From Phycisphaeraceae bacterium (lineage in GTDB: Bacteria; Planctomycetota; Phycisphaerae; Phycisphaerales; Zrk34), in contig JANQQT010000055.1 in NCBI GenBank assembly GCA_028284925.1, positions 1 to 34,831 on the forward strand: a stretch of 34,831 bases of DNA, given 5' to 3'. Every line of letters starts with the position of its first letter. Position 1 is the first letter of the stretch. Made by a program: the position numbers and the translations under genes. Below the pieces are notes generated by a model. That model searched no databases. It worked only from the letters and a program-made list of their open reading frames with translations, and had not been told where the DNA came from. This document shows, one piece after another, positions 8,132-16,272 of this stretch.

Positions 8132-8204
8132 TGCCCCCCGAAGGACTCGAACCTTCAACCCGCTGGTTAAGAGCCAGCTGCTCTGCCAATTGAGCTAGAG
8201 GGGC
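8132..8204 (-). tRNA. tRNA-Lys (anticodon CTT)
   Basis: The 73-base gene has a full cloverleaf: acceptor GCCCCTC with GGGGGGC (one wobble pair), D arm GCTC...GAGC, anticodon stem GCTGG/CCAGC with loop CTCTTAA giving CTT, and T arm GAAGG-TTCGAGT-CCTTC. Discriminator A; CCA is not encoded. Its 3' end faces the integrase remnant, making it a likely former attachment site. Confidence 0.97.
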
Positions 8205-8215
8205 GGTGAGAAGAG

Positions 8216-8243
8216 ATTTTACCATCGACCGTAATAAGGTCAA
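8216..8243 (-). promoter_or_regulatory. Predicted promoter of tRNA-Lys
   Basis: On the minus strand TTGACC (8238-8243) and TAAAAT (8216-8221) are separated by 16 bases. The -10 ends 11 bases before the tRNA. Confidence 0.55.
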
Positions 8244-8370
8244 ACCCATCGATTTACTATGCACCCGTCAATCGAAGGATAAGGGGCAGCAAGCCACGAG
8301 CAATCCAAAATCCCGACCAAATTCAATGAATTCTAACCTGCAATGCTGGCCAATTTCACCGTCTCGTATT

Positions 8371-8386
8371 ATGATGCATGCATCAT
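8371..8386. repeat. 16-bp perfect palindrome overlapping a start codon
   Basis: ATGATGCA/TGCATCAT is perfectly self-complementary. Its right end covers the first two bases of the ATG of the UPF0434 gene (8385). A TATTAT at 8367-8372 overlaps its left edge. Confidence 0.5.
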
Positions 8387-8603
8387 GTCTGACTCGAAGA
8401 ATCTCGACCCGGAATTGCTTGAAATTTTTGTTTGTCCGGTAACGCGCAGCCCACTTCACAAAGAAGGGGAATACCTCATCGGAGAAATCGGCGGATTGAA
8501 GTATCCGATTCGCGACGGTATTCCCGTTCTACTCGCGGGCGAAGCGGAATTACCTGAGGGTTTCGATTCCCTGGACGAATTTCGTCAGAAATACAGTGGT
8601 TAA
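8385..8603 (+). CDS. Trm112/UPF0434 (YcaR-like) small protein
   Basis: The 72-residue product matches the family throughout: [11 protein letters not shown] near the N-terminus, then a basic loop, and the conserved [16 protein letters not shown]. Trm112-like proteins are small zinc-ribbon-derived partners of methyltransferases; bacterial members are poorly understood. Only one Cys is left, so it probably does not bind zinc. The start at 8385 fits the family length; an in-frame ATG at 8343 would add 14 residues that look unlike the family. Neither has a clear Shine-Dalgarno sequence. Confidence 0.88.
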   Translation: MSDSKNLDPELLEIFVCPVTRSPLHKEGEYLIGEIGGLKYPIRDGIPVLLAGEAELPEGFDSLDEFRQKYSG

Positions 8604-8712
8604 ATCGAGCGACAACCCTATGCTCGACGCCACCGTTTTCAACGACAAAATTCAACCAAGCCTTACAATCTTGACGAAGCTTCTTACGTTCACTCTATGA
8701 CAATCGCACACT

Positions 8713-9012
8713 TTACCCCACCCCGTCGTCTTCTTCATTAAACCGATTCTCCGCCAAAGATGACAACGCTCCAATCATCTCTTTTGCATCAGGCCCCTTC
8801 GCTTCAATTCTCAGCTCGGTCCCGCATGTCGCCGCCAGCATCATTACTTGCATGATCGACTTGCCGTCAAATCTTTCTTCCCCCTTCTCAATCACGACGG
8901 ACGCCTTATACCGATTGAGAAGATCCACCATCGCCATCGCCGGACGTGCGTGCAAACCGTTACGATTCTGAATCGTAATGGTTGCACTAACATTTTCCGT
9001 CGATGACGCCAC
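8713..9012 (-). CDS. ptsH: HPr-family phosphocarrier protein
   Basis: The 99-residue product carries the active-site motif N-G-L-H-A-R-P-A with phosphorylatable His21, and the regulatory-serine region F-D-G-K-S-I-M with Ser52, the site used by HPr kinase in other bacteria. It starts with GTG at 9012, with GGAG six bases upstream. It is the last gene of a four-gene minus-strand set (DUF502, HPF, EIIA, HPr) with 46-60 base gaps. With no PTS permease nearby it more likely serves regulation than sugar uptake. Confidence 0.95.
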   Translation of the reverse strand: MASSTENVSATITIQNRNGLHARPAMAMVDLLNRYKASVVIEKGEERFDGKSIMQVMMLAATCGTELRIEAKGPDAKEMIGALSSLAENRFNEEDDGVG

Positions 9013-9071
9013 CGATTACTCCACTTTTTGCATCACAGTCCTGCGGCACGCGATGTGCTGATTTGAAAGGC

Positions 9072-9548
9072 TCAACCCTGCAACTGATGTGTATCGGCCT
9101 CATGGATTAACTCTTCAATTTCCTGTACGGTCTCTGCCTGACGCAAAAACCGACGAAAAGTATCTTTCTGGAGATTCCGAAAAATATTCTCCATCGCCTG
9201 AAGATGCTCATCAGGCTTGTCCGCCGGACTGGCCAGCAGAACGATACTATAAACCGGCTGCTTGTCCAGAGCATTAAAATCCACTCCCACGCTGCTGTTT
9301 CCAATCGTAGCTACCATACTCTTGATCGAATCATGCTTCACGTGCGGAACGGCGACACCTTTCCCGAAACCGGTGGAACCATGTTTCTCGCGATCAATGA
9401 TCTGTTCGATCAGTACATCCCGTTCCTTCGCCACAAGTGCCCCTGCTTCAATCAGCCCTTCAATCAACTCAATAATGACCTCATCACGTTGATCAGACTT
9501 CAGATTAGGTACAATGGCATTGGTCTCAATGAAATCAGCAAGTTTCAT
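9072..9548 (-). CDS. PTS EIIA domain protein (fructose/nitrogen type)
   Basis: The 158-residue protein is one EIIA-fructose/PtsN-type domain. The active-site signature H-G-S-T-G-F-G-K-G-V-A-V-P-H gives phosphorylated His69, and LLASPADKPDEHLQAM is the conserved second half. EIIA-Ntr proteins accept phosphate from an HPr relative and act as regulators. The ATG at 9548 is preferred because AAGGG lies upstream; a TTG seven codons earlier is possible. It lies between hpf and HPr, similar to the rpoN-linked hpf-ptsN order of other bacteria but without rpoN. Confidence 0.94.
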   Translation of the reverse strand: MKLADFIETNAIVPNLKSDQRDEVIIELIEGLIEAGALVAKERDVLIEQIIDREKHGSTGFGKGVAVPHVKHDSIKSMVATIGNSSVGVDFNALDKQPVYSIVLLASPADKPDEHLQAMENIFRNLQKDTFRRFLRQAETVQEIEELIHEADTHQLQG

Positions 9549-9607
9549 TCCGAATTTCCCTTGTGTCAATTCGCCAAATCCAGCAGGACAATCTCAGGCC
9601 GGATATT

Positions 9608-9910
9608 TCAGCGTAGATGTTTTCGATTACGAAGCTTTTCCTTGTGATCCGTAAGTTGACGTTCCGCCTTGTCTACAATTCCGTCTATCCCCGCATAAAC
9701 GTCCTCAGATTTATGACGGGCTACGAATGGATCGCGATGTTCCACGTCCAAAATGACCTCAACCTCAAATTCCCGGTCGTGTTGTGCCACAAGCACCTGA
9801 ATCTCCTGAATTCGGTCAAAATACCGGTGTAACTTCTCCGTCTTCTTCTCCGCATACTCGTGAATTGGATCCGTGATATCAATATTCCTGCCAACGATCT
9901 TAAATTGCAT
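9608..9910 (-). CDS. hpf: Ribosome hibernation promoting factor, short form
   Basis: The 100-residue product matches the HPF/YfiA N-terminal domain: MQFKIVGRNIDITDPIHEYA, EKKTEKLHRYFDRI, the EVxLDVEHRDPFVARHKSEDVYAGID core and a basic C-terminus. It binds between the ribosomal subunits and blocks or stores ribosomes in stationary phase. The short length lacks the dimerising C-terminal domain of long HPF. AGGAG lies 11 bases before ATG 9910. Second gene of the DUF502-hpf-EIIA-HPr set. Confidence 0.93.
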   Translation of the reverse strand: MQFKIVGRNIDITDPIHEYAEKKTEKLHRYFDRIQEIQVLVAQHDREFEVEVILDVEHRDPFVARHKSEDVYAGIDGIVDKAERQLTDHKEKLRNRKHLR

Positions 9911-9955
9911 AGCAACCCACACTCCTATCCACCCCATAGCCCTGCAATTCTAGCC

Positions 9956-10858
9956 TCACGAGTCGCTCCGTTCCTGACTCGACGTTTCGATCGTTTTCTG
10001 CTCTGTTCCACTCGCCCCAGCATCTTTCAAAGCACCTGTTATCAACTGCGACTCCGGCACAATCACACCACCACTTACCGTAAAGCGAAGCGCATCATCT
10101 ATCGATATCGGAAGATCAATCGTATCCCTCTTGGGAACGGTTATCACATAACCCGTAAACGGTGTCGGAGACGATGGCACAAACACCGTATAACACGACT
10201 CATTCGCCTCCGCTTGGATCGTAGACAGCGTATCACCTGTTACCAATCCAACTGACCATAAACCCTTTCGGGGATACTCCACAGCCACTACGTTACTAAA
10301 TTGCACCGGCTTCTCGCCACCACCAAACAAGAACTCCACCACCTGCTTCACGTGAGGATATACAGACTTAAACAAAGGAATGCGTCTTAGGAATAACTCG
10401 CCTCGTCGATAAATCCGTCTCCCGAAAATACTCCCAAACAGCCAACCCGCCAGGTAAATCAGAATGATTGCAATGATCAAGCCGATAAGGTTCATCACTT
10501 TCCAGCTTCCTACACGGGCCGTATTCCACCACCGCAATACCTTCTCCTGGCTTACCTTGTGCTTAACCCAATCGGGATCACTTCCCAGAGCAACGAACCT
10601 TTGCTTCAATTCCTCGTCATTTTGAAGCGTTGTGTTTCGGTAATTGTCAATCTCCTCGTCATTCGGTTCAAATGAATCACCGCTCAGCAAGATTAATTCC
10701 CGAACCCCCGCATTGATCGGCGCCGCAATATTGACTTCGACAAAGGAGTACACCGCCACAAGAATCCAAATAGTCAGAATGGTGGGCAGTACGATACCCA
10801 AGCCACGTAGAAAGAACTTGCGAAAATTTGAACCCTTCTTTTCTTTTACATCTGCCAT
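9956..10858 (-). CDS. DUF502 family membrane protein
   Basis: The 300-residue product has a first transmembrane segment at about 19-40 (GIVLPTILTIWILVAVYSF), a soluble insert, a second at about 122-145, and the family hallmarks R-I-P-L-F-K-S-V-Y, a cytosolic beta domain with G-(F/Y)-V-T-x-PSSPTPFTGYV and a Ser/Thr-rich tail. The PTPFTG motif is characteristic. Function is unknown; it is an inner-membrane protein. It leads the operon with hpf, 46 bases before it. Confidence 0.9.
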   Translation of the reverse strand: MADVKEKKGSNFRKFFLRGLGIVLPTILTIWILVAVYSFVEVNIAAPINAGVRELILLSGDSFEPNDEEIDNYRNTTLQNDEELKQRFVALGSDPDWVKHKVSQEKVLRWWNTARVGSWKVMNLIGLIIAIILIYLAGWLFGSIFGRRIYRRGELFLRRIPLFKSVYPHVKQVVEFLFGGGEKPVQFSNVVAVEYPRKGLWSVGLVTGDTLSTIQAEANESCYTVFVPSSPTPFTGYVITVPKRDTIDLPISIDDALRFTVSGGVIVPESQLITGALKDAGASGTEQKTIETSSQERSDS

Positions 10859-11076
10859 AGATCGCTCGTCAATTCCGCCCGATATGTATCAAAGTCATGA
10901 ACATACTCACGACCAATACGTCCAACAAGTTTAGGTCAATAGTACACTATAATCCCCGCATCGAACCCGTAAGACGCTTGAATCTCTCCATGCATACAAA
11001 TCGTCGATTATATTTCCATTGCCCAGATCATCCGCCATGGCTAGCATTACCATCGTTAATACTGCGGAGCTAGATT

Positions 11077-12471
11077 TTGCTGAACACGCGTCAGTTACAA
11101 TTCCATCAACTCACAGTGGCTATCCTATTCTGTACTCTTCCCACTTACGCCGCACCATCGCCGAAAGCCCAGAAACAATTTGACGGACTCTTTGCAGAGA
11201 AGTTGAAAGCAGTCGAAGCCACCCGGCAAAAGAATGACGACATGGGACTTGCTGAAGAGATTCTCAAATCCATAACTCCGAATACCTCCCCTGATCTTCT
11301 AGACCTTTCATGCGATACTTCTTTTAGACTGGCCAAGCGTCACCCAACAGGCTTTCCTCTCGCTATAAAGGCCATGCAGATTCTCGCTGACCGTCGTCCA
11401 AGCCGCGCCATCGAAGCCATCGAGCAAACGCTCATTCTTCACGAAAGAAGGTTCCGACTGGCAAAAGGCAAGGAAAAAGCACAACGCGGCACTGACCTAC
11501 TCAACGCCATGATCTTCGTCGCGGATGCCAAGCGTGATACCGCTGACCTCGATGGAGCCATCATTGCCTATCGACGCGCCATCACCCTCGCCGACGTCTT
11601 ATTTGACAAACGTGAAGCAGTGCTCAAAGTGCAGGTCGCAAAACTCGACGCCAGAAATCGACTCCAGAAAAAAATCGACGATCTCAAGAGTCGAATCAAA
11701 ACCAACCCGAAAGACACCTCCGCCGGCCGGCAACTCATACGCATTTTTCTCGTCGAACTCGACGATCCAAAAACAGCGCGTAGGTACACATTCCTCGCTG
11801 GTGATCCGACACTCGAACAAAATGTCAGACTTGCAACCCGGCCAACCGAAACGTTAACCACGGAGCAGACCTGGCGGCTAGGCCAATGGTATTTCACCCT
11901 CTCAAAAGGCACAGCCGATCCTCAACAGAAGGACCGCATCCTCGCCCGGTCTGAGTCCTATTACAACGCATTCCTCTCCCGCCATACCGAAAAAGACACT
12001 GCCCGAAAGTCGGCTGAAAAGGCGCTCATCGTCGTTAAAGCAACCTACTCCAAACGTCGCACACCCCCGCATTCGCCAAACACAATCATCAAAGAACCCA
12101 CGACAGCCGCCAAACGCAAAACCAAAGTCATTCGCGAAATCATTATCGAAGCATACATTTCCGGGGAGACTCAAATCCACATCGTCCCCAATGGAGTCTA
12201 CTTCAGCGGGAAAGGAACACCTCCGAAAGATGTAACAATCAATGGCGAGCCTTTTGACGTCGATTGGCAGTCCAACTCCAAATCCAAAACCTTCACACTC
12301 AACATCGTCTCCACGGCAGGCTTCAAATTCACCCGACTCCCCGACTCCAGAAAACAGAATCTGAATCGTGGCAAATTCAAGATGAACTATAAGAACAAAA
12401 CTCACACCACCTTGATGGTCAACGACTGGAAGCCGGGTTCAGGCTGGTACAAGTTTCGCTTCAAGCGATGA
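11077..12471 (+). CDS. Secreted, TPR-like helical protein of unknown function
   Basis: The 464-residue product starts with TTG; GGAG lies seven bases upstream and an in-frame stop directly precedes it, so no earlier start exists. A signal peptide ends near AYA/APS at about residue 26. Residues 30-330 are helical with tetratricopeptide-like pairs (e.g. ADLDGAIIAYRRAITLADVL), followed by a Thr/Lys-rich linker and a beta-rich end (about 355-464; ETQIHIVPNGVYFSGKGTPP, WYKFRF). A TATAAT at 10948-10953 could be part of its promoter. Probably periplasmic; role unknown. Confidence 0.8.
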   Translation: MLNTRQLQFHQLTVAILFCTLPTYAAPSPKAQKQFDGLFAEKLKAVEATRQKNDDMGLAEEILKSITPNTSPDLLDLSCDTSFRLAKRHPTGFPLAIKAMQILADRRPSRAIEAIEQTLILHERRFRLAKGKEKAQRGTDLLNAMIFVADAKRDTADLDGAIIAYRRAITLADVLFDKREAVLKVQVAKLDARNRLQKKIDDLKSRIKTNPKDTSAGRQLIRIFLVELDDPKTARRYTFLAGDPTLEQNVRLATRPTETLTTEQTWRLGQWYFTLSKGTADPQQKDRILARSESYYNAFLSRHTEKDTARKSAEKALIVVKATYSKRRTPPHSPNTIIKEPTTAAKRKTKVIREIIIEAYISGETQIHIVPNGVYFSGKGTPPKDVTINGEPFDVDWQSNSKSKTFTLNIVSTAGFKFTRLPDSRKQNLNRGKFKMNYKNKTHTTLMVNDWKPGSGWYKFRFKR

Positions 12472-12572
12472 CCGGCATTAGACCAACACAATCTCGCAAA
12501 TCCCCCGCATAGTTTCCAGTAAAAACGATTCCGAACGGGTTCAGACGCTAACTCGTTTACTCCACCTTCAAT

Positions 12573-13040
12573 TTACTTCGGACGCTTCAACGAATATGCC
12601 CCGTGATCTCCTTTTGACTTGTACTTGCTCACGAAATCCTTGTTCGTCGCATGCCCCGTATACTCATAGACGCCTCCAGCAAGCCAACCCAGATCCTGAC
12701 TTCCTTCAAAATATACTGCTCCGTCCCTCACATTTGCCTTCAAGGTCGCGTCATGCTCAAACGTTACGGGTATGAAAATCAAATCATAGGTCGCCTTATA
12801 CCGAACATAGTACGAGCCGTCTTCCTCCTTCGTCACAATCGCACGCAATCCACCCGTGTGTTGATTCATATCGCTCTTCCAAGTGCCTTTCCACGGCCCA
12901 GTAATATCATTTGTCGGTAACGGCTTAGCCACCGCCGCCTCCCAGTCACGCTCATAGCTACTGCACCCGCTCAACACCATAGCGCCTGCGGCCAACATCA
13001 ATACCAAACCCAATATCCTGATCGAATTCTTATTTTTCAT
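12573..13040 (-). CDS. Small lipoprotein of unknown function
   Basis: The 155-residue product has a lipoprotein signal: a basic start, a hydrophobic stretch and lipobox L-S-G-C with Cys at residue 26. The mature part is beta-rich and begins with a conserved-looking I-T-G-P-W-K-G-T-W-K-S, then DGSYYVRYKATY and V-Y-F-E-G, resembling small lipocalin-like or crystallin-like secreted proteins. GGAGTAA precedes ATG 13040 (nine bases after GGAG). It lies 57 bases upstream of the gene start of none on its strand; the dus gene begins further upstream. Confidence 0.82.
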   Translation of the reverse strand: MKNKNSIRILGLVLMLAAGAMVLSGCSSYERDWEAAVAKPLPTNDITGPWKGTWKSDMNQHTGGLRAIVTKEEDGSYYVRYKATYDLIFIPVTFEHDATLKANVRDGAVYFEGSQDLGWLAGGVYEYTGHATNKDFVSKYKSKGDHGAYSLKRPK

Positions 13041-13069
13041 TTCGTTTTACTCCAGACAAGATTAGTACG

Positions 13070-14146
13070 TTACGCTACTGCCCCGGCGCCCGCCGACGCA
13101 GCCAACTGATATTCTCGTTCCCGCCAACTCACGGGAACATCATCTGCCGCTGAACCGACTCTTTCCACAAACTCATCCACTACATCCAATAACCGCTCGG
13201 GAGCTTCAAAGATCACTTCCTTAACGCCCTGCTTCAACGACTTGCATGGTCCAAGATGTTTCGCATAACCATGCACAATCTGTTTCATTCGATTTACCGC
13301 CCGTCGGGTATCTCGCATTTCCAACATCCATCGATAATGCGCCTTGATCACACCACATCTCTCACGCAATGTCAACTCGTCCACGATCTCTCCCGTCTCC
13401 AGCAACTGGCGCGTATCTCGAAATATCCAGGGCGCCCCGAGTGCCGCCCGCGCAATCATCACCCCATCACATCCCGTAACATCAATCATCCGTTTGGCGT
13501 CAAACGGCGTCTTGATATCCCCATTGCCAATACAAGGTATCTCATTAGCTCCCGTTTCGTGCACAGCTTCTACCACCTTCCGAATCCCGTCCAGATCACA
13601 CACACCCTTGAATCTCTGATACGCCGTCCTGCCGTGGATCGTAATACATTGAACCCCCTCGTCTACCAAGGCCCGCGCAAGACTCGGGGCCGTCAACTCC
13701 CCCTCTCCATATCCCAACCGCAACTTCGCAGTCACGGGCACATCCACCGCTCTGACCAACGCGCGTGCCACCGCCAGGGTATTGTCGGGCGTACAAAGCA
13801 TCATCGACCCTGCGAACGTCTTGGTCACCTTATCCACCGGACACCCCATGTTAATATCAAGCGTCGTCGCCCCCCGTTCCACCGCCCAACGACCGGCCTC
13901 ACACATCAAATCCGCATCCTGGCCATACAACTGCATCCCGAGCGGACGATCATCCTCATTCGTCGCCATCAGCCACTGCGTCTGAGTATTCTGCTTCAAT
14001 ATCCCATGAGGGCACAGCAAATCAGTAAAAGCCAGCCCCACTCCGCCGCACGCTCGAGCCGTCAACCGAAAAGGCAAATCACAGTGACCGGCTATCGGCG
14101 CCAAGAGTAGATTCGTGTCAAGTTGTACATGCCCGACCTTTAACAT
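13070..14146 (-). CDS. dusB: tRNA-dihydrouridine synthase (DusB-like)
   Basis: The 358-residue flavoprotein reduces uridine in tRNA D-loops with NADPH. It shows the Dus signatures in order: LLAPIAGHCDLPFR, the M-Q-L-Y-G-Q-D strand, D-I-N-M-G-C-P-V-D-K-V-T with catalytic Cys, TAKLRLG, TIHGRTAYQRFKG, and I-G-N-G-D-I...GCDGVMIARAALGAPWIF. The N-M-G-C-P-x-x-K-V form is DusB-like. ATG 14146 is preferred over a GTG at 14161 because of the AGGA eight bases upstream. It precedes the lipoprotein gene by 30 bases and may be cotranscribed with it. Confidence 0.93.
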   Translation of the reverse strand: MLKVGHVQLDTNLLLAPIAGHCDLPFRLTARACGGVGLAFTDLLCPHGILKQNTQTQWLMATNEDDRPLGMQLYGQDADLMCEAGRWAVERGATTLDINMGCPVDKVTKTFAGSMMLCTPDNTLAVARALVRAVDVPVTAKLRLGYGEGELTAPSLARALVDEGVQCITIHGRTAYQRFKGVCDLDGIRKVVEAVHETGANEIPCIGNGDIKTPFDAKRMIDVTGCDGVMIARAALGAPWIFRDTRQLLETGEIVDELTLRERCGVIKAHYRWMLEMRDTRRAVNRMKQIVHGYAKHLGPCKSLKQGVKEVIFEAPERLLDVVDEFVERVGSAADDVPVSWREREYQLAASAGAGAVA

Positions 14147-14213
14147 GCCCAATCCTAGCACTTAACCCTGTCGCCCTCGACCTAAACTCACAGGCAAGAC
14201 ACTCCAGACCATT

Positions 14214-14247
14214 AAAAAAACCGGCCCGCCTAAATATGACGGGCCGG
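14214..14247 (-). terminator. Rho-independent terminator after the His/Arg/Asp-rich protein gene
   Basis: CCGGCCCG (14221-14228) pairs with CGGGCCGG (14240-14247), an 8-bp GC stem. On the minus strand it is followed by T7. Confidence 0.88.
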
Positions 14248-14269
14248 TACATTTCTTGACTAAGCACAC

Positions 14270-15319
14270 TCAATCTTCATCGTCTTTTTCGTATTCGCTA
14301 TCCTCGTCATCATCATCATCTTCTTCATCGTCGTCGTCATCTTCTTCGTCGTCATCACGATCGTCATCCCTATCACGATGCCGACGTCCCCGTCGATCAT
14401 CGCCGTCATCATCGCGATGCCTCCGCTCATGACGCTCACGATCACGGTGACCACGATCATGATGGCGATCACGATCTGCACGGCGATCCCGGTCATGATC
14501 TCGATGGCGATCCTTCTCACGCCGCTCCAATTCGCGCGTCAAATGCTCCATATGCTTGCGCATGTGACGCATCTGTTCATGCAACTCACGCATCTGCCTG
14601 TGCAGGTCACCGACCGCCCGCCCCAGACGCCGAATCGAAGAGTCGCCACCCTTCCCTTTGCCATGGCCATGCGCATTATGGTGCCCCGGATGCTGAGGCT
14701 TGGCGTGCTTCTTCGCCGCTTCATGACGCCGTCTTGCCTCCGCCATGGCCATGCGCTTCATCTGCTCCATCGCCGCATGCGCCTGCTGACGAATCTTGCC
14801 TGCCACGTCCTTCATCCCCGCCGCATCAAGGTGCTTCGCCGCTTCCATGAGGTGACGTACCTTCGTCCCCATCTCTCCAGGCCCACCGTGCGGATGCCGC
14901 TTCCCATCGGCCATCCTTCTTACAATCGTTAAGCTATCCCCATCCTTCTTCATAACCACACCGCGATGAACCTTTGCAGCATCACCTACGGGTTTCGCAA
15001 AAAACACTGCGCCATGTTTCTTCACACCGTCAGGTCCAACCAGAACAATTCGGTGCTCTCCCGGCTTCCCATCTTTCAAACCGCCAATCCAGTGCAAATC
15101 AAGATCATTTGCATCGTTCTCAATCGGCTCAAGTCGTTTAAGCTCCACCTTGACACTCGACTGATCTGATTTCTTAGGAACGGCCCTCTTCACCACCAGC
15201 CGAACATCCTTAAGATCCGTGCGATCCGGTCCCTTCGCTGCCTCATCCGCTACCACGCTGGCACCACCGACTAACAGTCCCATCACTACACAAAAGGTTA
15301 CATTCATCCGCGTATTCAT
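14270..15319 (-). CDS. Secreted His-, Arg- and Asp-rich low-complexity protein
   Basis: The 349-residue product has a signal peptide (residues 1-25), a beta-rich domain to about 130, then a long helical, Lys/Met/His-rich region with heptad-like spacing (RRLGRAVGDLHRQMRELHEQ). A His cluster (HPGHHNAHGHGKG) follows, and the last 90 or so residues are almost only R, D, H and E, shifting from RD/HD alternation to a pure acidic tail of D and E runs. No family recognised. The composition suits binding divalent cations or polyanions in the periplasm or outside the cell (inference). GGAGG lies six bases before ATG 15319. A terminator directly follows. Confidence 0.85.
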   Translation of the reverse strand: MNTRMNVTFCVVMGLLVGGASVVADEAAKGPDRTDLKDVRLVVKRAVPKKSDQSSVKVELKRLEPIENDANDLDLHWIGGLKDGKPGEHRIVLVGPDGVKKHGAVFFAKPVGDAAKVHRGVVMKKDGDSLTIVRRMADGKRHPHGGPGEMGTKVRHLMEAAKHLDAAGMKDVAGKIRQQAHAAMEQMKRMAMAEARRRHEAAKKHAKPQHPGHHNAHGHGKGKGGDSSIRRLGRAVGDLHRQMRELHEQMRHMRKHMEHLTRELERREKDRHRDHDRDRRADRDRHHDRGHRDRERHERRHRDDDGDDRRGRRHRDRDDDRDDDEEDDDDDEEDDDDDEDSEYEKDDED

Positions 15320-15464
15320 GATGACCTCCAGTCTCATTCAGACTCAAAGCGATTACGACAATCGCATACTCAACCATTATACAAAGATGGCACAACCCTC
15401 GCACATCTTGTGACAATGAGACAATCCCCCCCATCGCTCACACTCTCCACCGCAAAGCCACGCC

Positions 15465-16115
15465 TCAAGGCAGCGGCTTTATCGCGATCTTCCTGTAATA
15501 CACCACTGACTTCGGATCATGACCCTGAATCGCGATCGTTCCCTTGTCAATCTTGCGACCTGCAAACTGAGGATGCTTCCACCCCTTCGGCTGCGTCCAG
15601 TCTGCAATCACCTTTCCGTTAACCTTGGAGACGATCCGATTCCCCTTCACCATGATGTGCTGCGTATACCACTCTCCGTCCTTCGCCGGCGCCTTCGCAT
15701 TATCCTTCACCGCGTAAATCCCACCGCCTTTCCTCTTATCGCGATGCGTATTGTTCACCTGAATCTCGAACCCTTTGCCGGGCCACCCCTTCTCCTGATA
15801 TTGGGTATGAACATAAATTCCACTATTCGCCCCCTTCATCGTCTTGATCTCCAGAACCAACTCAAAATTCTTAAATGACGCCCCATTCACCTTTCCCGCA
15901 TAAAACAGGTGGCTGCGAGGTCCGTCCACCTTCAATAATCCCTTCTCGACCGTAAAAACGCCCTTACGCTCACTTGCCTTCCACCCATCCAGATTCTTGC
16001 CGTTAAACAGTTGTATCCACCCAGCCTCCTTCTTATTCTCCGCACCCACACCCTCTGCTACTCCCATCGCCAGCATCACCACCGCGACGACCAATGCCAT
16101 GCCTTTGCTATTCAT
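15465..16115 (-). CDS. Secreted DUF1080 (3-keto-disaccharide hydrolase-type) protein
   Basis: The 216-residue product has a signal peptide (about 1-25) and one DUF1080 domain: W-I-Q-L-F-N-G-K-N-L-D-G-W-K, N-F-E-L-V-L-E-I, ANSGIYVHTQY, GFEIQVNN, then E-W-Y-T-Q-H-I-M-V-K-G and a final I-A-I-Q-G-H-D-P-K-S-V-V-Y-Y-R-K-I. This is the standard single-domain length. Members cleave or bind oxidised disaccharides in the periplasm. GGAGTAA lies upstream of ATG 16115. Confidence 0.93.
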   Translation of the reverse strand: MNSKGMALVVAVVMLAMGVAEGVGAENKKEAGWIQLFNGKNLDGWKASERKGVFTVEKGLLKVDGPRSHLFYAGKVNGASFKNFELVLEIKTMKGANSGIYVHTQYQEKGWPGKGFEIQVNNTHRDKRKGGGIYAVKDNAKAPAKDGEWYTQHIMVKGNRIVSKVNGKVIADWTQPKGWKHPQFAGRKIDKGTIAIQGHDPKSVVYYRKIAIKPLP

Positions 16116-16272
16116 AGCCGATTACTCCAATATCGATCTCTAAAAAGGAATTCTCTTTTTGTGCGGCCCGGCCTCCGGGCGACAGACCAGACACATAGTA
16201 TATCCCAATCTCTACCCTCGCCGAACCGGTTTTTCTCACATTCCGCCCCTTCACACGGCAACCAGGTACCCC

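Noticed and set aside
11038..11184. 48-residue plus frame starting at the ATG at 11038
   Set aside because: Overlaps the TTG-started secreted protein, which has a good Shine-Dalgarno site and signal peptide; the short frame has neither.
14260..14520. 86-residue Met/Ile-rich frame on the minus strand at the end of the His/Arg/Asp protein
   Set aside because: Another frame of the GAT/CAT-rich repeats; a low-complexity shadow.
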